From NCBI GenBank assembly GCA_000969725.1, contig JXSR01S063279.1: a stretch of DNA of 27,475 nucleotides; one strand, written 5' to 3'. This document shows positions 19,736-27,475 of this stretch, one piece after another (within the stretch, counting starts at the first letter, position 1; the number at the start of each line of letters is the position of its first letter). Source of the stretch: Ophiothrix spiculata. Lineage: Eukaryota > Echinodermata > Ophiuroidea > Amphilepidida > Ophiotrichidae. The notes under the pieces are model-generated. The model did not search any database. It was not told the DNA's origin and worked only from the letters and a program-made list of their open reading frames with translations. Both the position numbers and the translations under genes were made by a program.

Positions 19736-20688
19736 GGTGGCTTGTCATTAGGTGGGTATGCTAAAAAGGTGGTGTTGTTACATTTTTTCAGGGGTTCTCG
19801 AACTTAATTTGATGTAAATTCACTATTCCTTGGCCTATGGACTTGTTTAATGTCTCATTTGAAAGCTTACACTTTCTGCTATTTGTGGTATTCATGGGTT
19901 ACATAAATTAAGAGAAACAATGGTTTGAACTTGACAGTACAAGGGTGGTGGTGCCTAAGGATGCGGTGCCTAAGGATGCGGTAGATATCCAAATTGAGGA
20001 AATCACCATTTCGGAAGGTTTGACACTGCTGGAACATATACAAATAGATTCTGTGACCTCAAATACATATAAATAGTCACCAACATGGCAAAAATTTGGT
20101 ATATAATTACAGTAATTGGCAAATTTATCATTTTAGACCATCTTCAGACCCATCCACCCCCTCAAATCAGTTTTTTGGGCAGTACCTTCTCATTTTTTGT
20201 CCGATTTTGACAAATTTGGTGTCAAAATGTTCAGGGGATCAAGCTGCATCAAATAAAAGTTGGACCGAATGATTTGAAACATCACTATTATTCTCCCCTT
20301 GTATAGACCCCTCTAATTAATTGAAGGTCATTAACACCAAGACCCTAAGGGTTCTGTTTCAAGTTTAATGCATCAAAGTAACTATCAAAGTGTTTAGAAC
20401 ATATCCTGAAAAAATGAACTGTTTACCATTAATCATTCCAATTTATGACTTGTTTTAGTAAAAACTGGCAATTTTGAGAAAAACGTGTTTCAAAATTACA
20501 GTTTGCATCGCCGTCTATTGAGTAATTAACCATTAATAAGATCATCTTGCCAAAACAAAAGGGATATTTGGCAAAAAAAGTTACTTGAATTGAAAGAGAT
20601 CAATAATATTAACATCATATCAAAAAGTTGATTTTTTAACCATTTTGACCATGTAACTCATTTTTGACCCACCTCATGAAATGCCACC
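19736..20688. mobile_element. Putative 953-bp insertion with GGTGGC termini
   Basis: The left end GGTGGCTTGTCATTAGGTGG is matched by the inverted right end GGTGGCATTTCATGAGGTGG. ATGG flanks both sides (19732-19735 and 20689-20692). The sequence resumes as CATATTACGTCGCCCACT, the array unit, so the element appears to interrupt a unit. The interior has no open frame. A perfect 15-bp tandem duplication (GTGCCTAAGGATGCG, 19951-19980) lies inside. The class is unknown. Confidence 0.55.
19951..19980 (+). repeat. 15-bp perfect tandem duplication
   Basis: GTGCCTAAGGATGCG occurs twice in direct succession. Confidence 0.95.
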
Positions 20689-23600
20689 ATGGCATATTAC
20701 GTCGCCCACTATAATGTTTATAGCAGACAAAAGCTTGTTTTTTTTGTTTTGTTTTTTAAGTTTGACAGATGATCCTATGAATATATTTTGAAATCGAGAA
20801 TTTTAAGCTTAATTGCATATTTTATTTTCCAAGGCATATTTTGATTGATACCCTAATAAAACACGAGCAGATAAGCATGATAGGGTAAAGACATTTGGTG
20901 ACAGAATTTAATCCAGGGTATGTATTACCATAGAATGAAAACGTTACACTAAATTTGTGCGAACAAGTGCGTGTTAATCATTTTACGATTGCTGCAAAAT
21001 TGATGCAAGCAGTTATATTTCCAAATAAGTTGGACTAAACAGGTTCAATAAACTCTACAGAGATATTACAAAAAACCTAAAAAGATTCAACTGAAAAATG
21101 TTTCACCAAACAGGGAGCTAGTTTAAAGCCGTAAATACGTAGATTGATCATTACAGAAACCTATGTGTTCCATCAAACAACGAAATACATCCCCTCAGCA
21201 TAATGCCCCTCAGTTTCATTTACAAATCAAGCTAGAGAAGAAGAAACACGTGTGATATGCTCACTTTTATTATGCGGAAATACATAGCAACCATGTATAG
21301 TATAAAAATAGATGAATCTATAATGCAAAACAGTGTCAAATATCTAATTGAAATACCTGTGCCTGTAAAAATGTATTTCTTGTGATCTAATTAGGTTAAT
21401 GCACCGTGTAACACACGACATTGCCTGCTTGGTTATTTCTCCCTTATTTTTATAATCATGATAACTGATTATTCAAGTTGTTGTGACATATTCATTCGCC
21501 CACTATAATGAACATGGCAGACAGGCAGCGAGTTTGTAATTTTTTGTTTAAAATGATATATCCACTGGGAATATATATTTTCCAGAACAAAAATATCTAG
21601 CTAGCTAAAAGCTATGACACATCAACAATGGATCATCAATCGTAGTCTCTGGTATATTATAATTTAGGTTATAATTTAAATTGTTTTTGAAGCACCTTGG
21701 GTAGATATAAACATAATCTGGTTTCCTTGGAAATATGACACTATTAATGTAACTAACAGTAACACTTTACAAAAACGTATTTGTGATTTGATTCAATTAA
21801 ACCAACCACATTGTGAAACCTACCATGTTACTCATTTTGACGTGCCTCTCTATATTGTATGTTACCTGGTGGAGACCTATGAAAACAGTAATTTGTAGGC
21901 TTCACCGAATAATGGATTTTCCCCACTCAAATTGCATTTTGATTGGTACGATGTAAGAATAGGTTTATATGTCGGTGATAAATATTAGAATAAATGTTTT
22001 TTAGTCACATCCGTCAAAGGTCCCGTCCAGTTCGGGTCGAAAGCTAAGTTTTTTATAGTTAAAAGTTTAAAGTGATACATTATGTTTTACGTACAAATCA
22101 TGTTCATCTTTACTACTTGTTTTGTAGGATACATCATGCTCACATTTCCAAATACATAGGACACAACAAACCTCTAATCTCTTGAGAGATACTCTCTAAA
22201 AACAATTCCTCACTGTGATGATGTAACTGAAAATGTTGAAACAAGCGAATTAGAATATACGATTAATTAAGAAGAACTAAATCTAATTACTGTTCTACAA
22301 CAAAATACAACAGTCTCAGTTTCAGTTACAAAAGGTGATATACTGTGTAATATAATAATTCTTTATGTAAATTCATATAGAAAAATTGCAACCGTATGAA
22401 CAATACATCAAACTCCACGAACGGAGCCAATTAATCTACCTGCAACATTTCTTGCGCTCTAATGAGGTTAATGTACCCCTAAGACACTGCCTGCTTGCTT
22501 ATTTTTTCTCATCGTGATACTTAATAAAATGTTTAGTGTTAGAGCACATCATATAACTAATAATTAATGTGGTTGTGACATATTCCGTCGCCCACTGTAA
22601 CGAACATAGCAGACCAATAATTATCATCCGCCTATTTTGATGCTTTTGGTTGAAGGGATATCCGTTGAGAATATTTTTGATAAGGTTTCCTGGATGGATT
22701 TTAAATGTTAGAAGGTACTGACATATCAACAAAGCACTGTCACAGTCTGATTATTTCGCTTTAATGTAAGTCTTTGCGTATAATCGAGTTCCCTTTGAAA
22801 TACTAAAAGTGAAACAAATTTAAACGTTTACTTGTGAGTGTTAAATAGATATGATATTTTGTATATAATTTGATACGTTATTCTTTGTTTAAATAAAACA
22901 CACTTCGATTGAAACCTTAGTGTAACATGAGCAGATACGTATCATGACTACATTTGATAACAGAATTGGTTTTCATCCACGAGGTATAATTCTAGGATAA
23001 TGCAAATTGTCATTATTTTGTTTGCTATTAGAAAACATAATGTTCATATGTCAAATTTGTATGTAGAACGCAACTGGCTTTAAACTCTTCTCAGATATTA
23101 TATAAAAACAATATACATTGATTAAAAGAATGATTGGTAGATAACCCCCGAGATAAACCACGTGGATTCAAAAGCGGTGTCTTTGTTTACATACAAGAGA
23201 GATTTAATGTTATATTAGGCAGCATTAAATCTGGCTACGTCTCCTTTAGAACATACCTTGTACACATATATTCTATACCAACATTAAACATTATCTCGCA
23301 GCAAGTAGGCGAATATAACATGAGCACAGCCTTTTTATCTTGATTACAACATTTCTTGCGCTAAGAGCAATGCTCATGCGTCTTAAACAAAAACAAATAC
23401 CAAACTGTGTGTATCTTTAACATGTTTAATAAAAACAAAATCTGGTTCATTTGTTATTTCAATTTGATTGCACTCTTGCTTTTATTGTATATATGATAGG
23501 TGTTTTGTGTTTTGTACTACAATATAGGCCTAATATGTGTTGATGAATTTATCAAACTGTATATTTTGAATGGTATGAATAAACAAGCAGTAGATTTTTT

Positions 23601-24546
23601 GAGAAAATTCAGCCAAATACTAAAACTATGTTTTATTCAAAGCAAGATTACTATATGTTAGCTTAATAATTTAAAAGGGTATAAACGTTTTTTTATCGTC
23701 CATACACTGCGGTGTTGAATATATTTTAATATTTTTTAATTATTTCGACGCCAACAAAGTTTTGCAATGGATATAAATGTTTTAAAAATGTTTTAGTTTA
23801 ATATTATGCATTTGTTTAGATTATCCAAATTGTTATCGTTAAGGGGTTATAATATTTTTTGATATAAATATATAATTATTTTACAAACATCATAAGTAAG
23901 TTCGTAAGTATAAATTCTAACAGTTACTGTACTATGAAATGTATGTAGGGGGTGAAATCTCATCAAATTTGATAAACATTTTAAATTAAAAATTCCATAA
24001 TTTCAAAAAAGGTAATTATTATGGCTATGATACATTATCACGAAACATAATACAGACATCGCATGAGCATGATGGATGACTTATGTCGAAGCATATTTCA
24101 AAAGCTTGCGTTAAAGGCACAATTAGATTCTTTTCAACTGCAGTGCGTGTTTTATTTTTAAAGATAATTGTTACAACATTTAATAAATGACGGCAAGCTT
24201 AATCTATTTACAAAATGGTTTATGAATGTTAACGCGGGAGACATTTTGTATTTCTACCGAATACATTATTTGAAGAAGTAAGATATTTTTATGAGTATTT
24301 TTGTGATGTTTATGTGGGGTTTTACATAGTGTTTCTACTCAAAACACATATATTGCTTAAAACCAAGCGAAGCTATTTATCTTTTAAAATAATTTAGAAT
24401 ATTAGACTATTTTACTGAATCAAAGCAAGAGGTAACATACCATATGTGATATCCTTTCCATGTTGAAATGAATTACAATTGTATGAACAATACACATTGT
24501 ATGAACAACAAATTAATCTAACTGCAACATTTCTTGTGCTCTAATT

Positions 24547-24570
24547 GCTTGCTTGCTTGCTTGCTTGCTT
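24547..24570 (+). repeat. (GCTT)6 microsatellite
   Basis: Six GCTT units. The corresponding position in the array unit near 22490 has two units (GCTTGCTT) and the one near 21427 has one, so the tract seems to have expanded from a pre-existing motif. Confidence 0.95.
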
Positions 24571-25650
24571 ATGCTTTTTCTAAGCATGATACTTCAGGTT
24601 TCTAGCCTATACTTATTAAATGTTCATTGTTAGGATACATAATCACCAATTATTCATGTTCTTATGCCATATCTGTCGCTCACGGTAATGAACTTCGCAC
24701 ACATCAGCGTTTGGTGCTTTTTTGTTTGATTGAAGAGATATACAATTGTGTGTATTTTCAGAACAAGAATCGTAAGGTTAATGGCACTCATTGTTAACAG
24801 CAGTGACATCTCAACAATGAACTCTCAAAGTCAGTGTTTTGTTGTAGTTCGAATGGTTAAATTTCAGTTGAAGCAGTTATTAGAGTGATATTTAAACATA
24901 ATCTGTTTTCTTTCAAACTGTCAAAAAATTGGGCTATTTCTGTAACATTTAAGTTAAACACTTGTGGATAGACAGATCTAACTCATTGCTGTTTCCAATG
25001 TTTACAACAGATTTTGATGTAACATGAACTGATGACCATGATTAGGTGAAGACATTAGATGTCAGTATTGGTTTCAATCTATAAGATATATTGTTAAGGA
25101 ATAAATGTGTCATCTCAAAATCATCATCGTGTTTGTAGCGGCAACTTGTACTTATCTGTTTTATTGTAAAATTGATGTTCATCTCAAAATAATTGTGTTG
25201 AACATTCCTGGCGTTAAGTTCCTCGGATATATTTTATATATTGCATAGGAGGATTCGAAAGCGGTATCTTTTGTTTATATGCAAGCAATTTAAATCTAGT
25301 TCGCTAAGAACCATTTTTTAGGATGACACTAACCCCTATATGAGAGCGGTAGAGAACTAAATCCAGTGATCTAGAAAACCATTAACTGCTCAACCTTTCA
25401 GAGTGAGATCAGTGAACTCGCTCAGTCTAAGTCAGTCGACGAATTAAGATTGTGATGATGTGTGAAAAAACAAAGGTCCTATGGATCAAACTACTTTTTA
25501 ATAAGGCAATGTCTGCTTTAAGCTAACCCAGAACATACCTGGTTTCCCGATAGTCTATACCAACATTAAACATTGTCGTACAGTAAGTATGCGAACATAG
25601 CTGGAGCAGAGCTTTTTATCTTGATTAAAACATTTCTTGCGCTCAGGGAC

Positions 25651-27475
25651 TTATCCATTCAATCGTCTCCGCTTTAAAGTAGCAGGCTGAGGTCCGATAA
25701 ATTCGTCGCTTATCAAAGAACAATTGAGCAAACTGCATCATATATTGTAAATTAAAAATAAATAAATATGGAGGTTTTTTTTTAAATATATATGTAGTTC
25801 CATAATAAGACCAGATAATTGATATTTGTTGCATACCCCACACATTGTATGCTTTCACCCCACATGTTGTATTTCTATGTTTAGAAGGCCCTTATGAAAA
25901 GCAGTGCTGGTCCACTGATTGAGGCTACCCTTTTTAAATATGTCGCAAATAAATAAATAACTACATACTCCTCAAAGATACAATGGTAACACTTCATACA
26001 GGTTGTAACAGAAAAAATTATACATTCTTGTTAGCGATATCATTAGAAAATTAAAATCGTTGAATTCACAAACTTTCCCTTATATAAAAGGCTGTTTAAT
26101 TGGCTACCAGAAGCAATAGTCTCATTTAATGGTCAGGATCAAAAGTTACGACCATTTAAGTAAAGACCGATGAAAACCACTTGGGGCAATTTCACCATTA
26201 TTTCAGCGTAAACAGTTTTTCATGATTAGATGAAGATTAACAATGCAGTGAGATAAAATGACAAACAGCACACCTCATGTTCAAGAATGTTTTTATTTTT
26301 TCATATGATTAGAATAATTCATAAATAATTTTATGATATTTTATGATAAAAGTTATGCTTTAATAAGGTTAAAATATTGCTTATATATCCCAGAGTAAGC
26401 ATAAACAGTTGCAGGCCTAAACAGTTGCATCAAAGACTCGATGTCAAGCAAAGAGTGTAAAGCAATAATCCTTTTGCAGGTTTTTTTGTTTTTGTTTTTC
26501 ACACAATTTCATATTCAAAGGGAAATATGGAAATTAAAAATAATTTTCCTAGCTATATTGATAAAACTCAAGTAAAGTTCAGAAATGATAGTGTTTAATT
26601 TGACCTGTATTTAAAATCTCTGGGTAGTCTTAAAAGTGCTTGCATGATGATTCTGTCATTTAGATGATTATGTTGTCTCGCCAACTAGGATATCTCTTAA
26701 AACTTTGTTCTGGCATCCCGTCCAACATTAAGAATACAACAGTCTACGGGCAAGGTCATCATTAAGAGGTCTATAATATGTCTTTGTTAGATAGAAGTTC
26801 ATGATACACTAAAATAAGCCTCGTTATCCTGTTCAATATCGTATGGCTGATTTGCCCAGGTGTTTTGAAGGTAGGGTCAGTAAAATTGCCATAACTCTGC
26901 TTGTAGACCATCAATTTGGATGAAACAAAGTGCATTTTGTAACTTAAGAAGTTGGCTTTTAGATATAGATAAATGACAATGTGATACAAGGTGTAACTTT
27001 ATTCTCTCAGCGTAGATAGCAATGTATATATTTTTTGTTACAACCTGTACTATAACAACCCGGGCATACAACATTAAAAGAATTGGGCGCTGATTTTGAA
27101 CATGGCAGGGAGGAGGTTGAAGTGGGAGCTCTCAATCTCATGATTATTTTCATTTTCGATTTTTATGTTTGAATCGAAACTTTTAGTCAGGTAGATTGCT
27201 AGCATGGGCGTCAAGTTGGGTATGGTTACAATTTTTTTTTTAACTGAAATTGAAAGTTTAGGGTGTGTACTTAAAGAATCTGAACGATGCCTAAAATCCA
27301 CGCTTGAGCAATTTTTGTTATTGACGTAATAAGTTACCCCCTTTTTCGTATATTTTACTAATTTCAGAACATCTTATTATTATGTGGTACACATGTATAA
27401 ACATATCATGTTTGGTGTCAAATTAAAGCTTATGAAAAGTAAAATATGTATAGTGGGATAAAAGGGATAAAAATT
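25651..27475. other. Non-coding AT-rich stretch to the window end
   Basis: No supported gene. Minus-strand open frames of 65-75 codons between 26771 and 27301 have no splice-site or family support. AAACAGTTGCA is repeated at 26403 and 26419 (the latter as AAACAGTTGCAT). Confidence 0.4.

Larger units (their letters stand above)
18500..25650 (+). repeat. Array of at least six diverged copies of one long unit
   Basis: The anchor GTCGCCCACTRTAA or close variants occur at 18770, 20701, 21496, 22587 and 24675, with a further partial unit at 18598 (CATATTCCGTCG). Co-linear motifs recur around them: upstream, ACATTTCTTGCGCTCTAAT and TGCCTGCTTGCTT; then TGAAGGGATATCCG about 40-90 bp downstream; further on, GAGCAGAT with a GACATTTGATG-like piece. 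Blocks 23160-23370 and 25249-25640 also match closely (CTATACCAACATTAAACAT). All are on the same strand with irregular spacing (about 0.8-2.1 kb), caused partly by insertions. It is non-coding as far as I can see. It could be an old tandem duplication or repeated insertions of one element. Confidence 0.7.

Noticed and set aside
25321-25360. Possible terminal exon DDTNPYMRAVEN after CCATTTTTTAG
   Set aside because: Too short, and no in-phase partner exon found.
18500-25650. CRISPR-like or satellite array
   Set aside because: Units are long, diverged and irregularly spaced, in a eukaryotic sequence.
26771-27301. Three minus-strand open frames near the right end
   Set aside because: Low-information AT-rich translations with no splice-site or family evidence.

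Overview
This is eukaryotic nuclear DNA. It is AT-rich (roughly one third G+C by eye), has long non-coding stretches, carries a spliced gene with GT-AG introns, and holds many non-autonomous DNA transposons plus tRNA-derived short elements. The style (low GC, sparse genes, MITE-rich, a tRNA-headed SINE) fits a marine invertebrate such as a bivalve mollusc. No sequence here fixes the species, so that is an inference only.

The one gene I can build with confidence is on the minus strand at 9535 to 7668. It has three coding exons whose phases join exactly and encodes a 226-residue, lysine-rich, probably disordered protein that I do not recognise. A second minus-strand gene probably begins at 2526-2463, where a 19-codon exon starts with ATG and ends in a strong GTGAGT donor; the rest lies further left or outside the window. 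Three short plus-strand segments (12646-12708, 13855-13917, 15106-15180) are all in phase 0 and could be exons of a third gene, but this is weak.

Most of the window is mobile DNA, from left to right: (1) a 755-bp TTAA-flanked element at 221-975 with a tRNA-like domain, and a sister copy at 16096-16847; (2) a 1855-bp inverted-repeat element at 3149-5003 whose arms carry 18 exact TGAGTCA/TGACTCA heptamers, the AP-1 consensus; (3) a tRNA-headed SINE around 7151-7440, beyond the 3' end of the 226-residue gene; (4) a 1034-bp mariner-type element at 9654-10687 with TA flanks, long inverted repeats and a decayed transposase C-terminus, ending 118 bp upstream of the gene's start codon; (5) a 454-bp MITE at 12897-13350 with an internal hairpin copied from its own ends; (6) a TTA-flanked Harbinger-type MITE at 14257-14784; (7) a 94-bp palindromic element at 16906-16999; (8) a 153-bp near-perfect fold-back at 18937-19089; (9) a 953-bp element at 19736-20688 flanked by ATGG.

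From about 18500 to 25650 the sequence is built from at least six diverged, same-orientation copies of one unit, recognised by the anchor GTCGCCCACTRTAA and co-linear flanking motifs. Elements 8 and 9 sit inside this array. The remaining stretches (976-2460, 5006-7150, 10690-12645, 15181-16091, 17000-18500, 25650-27475) show no gene I can support. The strongest candidates for something undescribed are the AP-1-motif-studded inverted-repeat element and the diverged tandem array.
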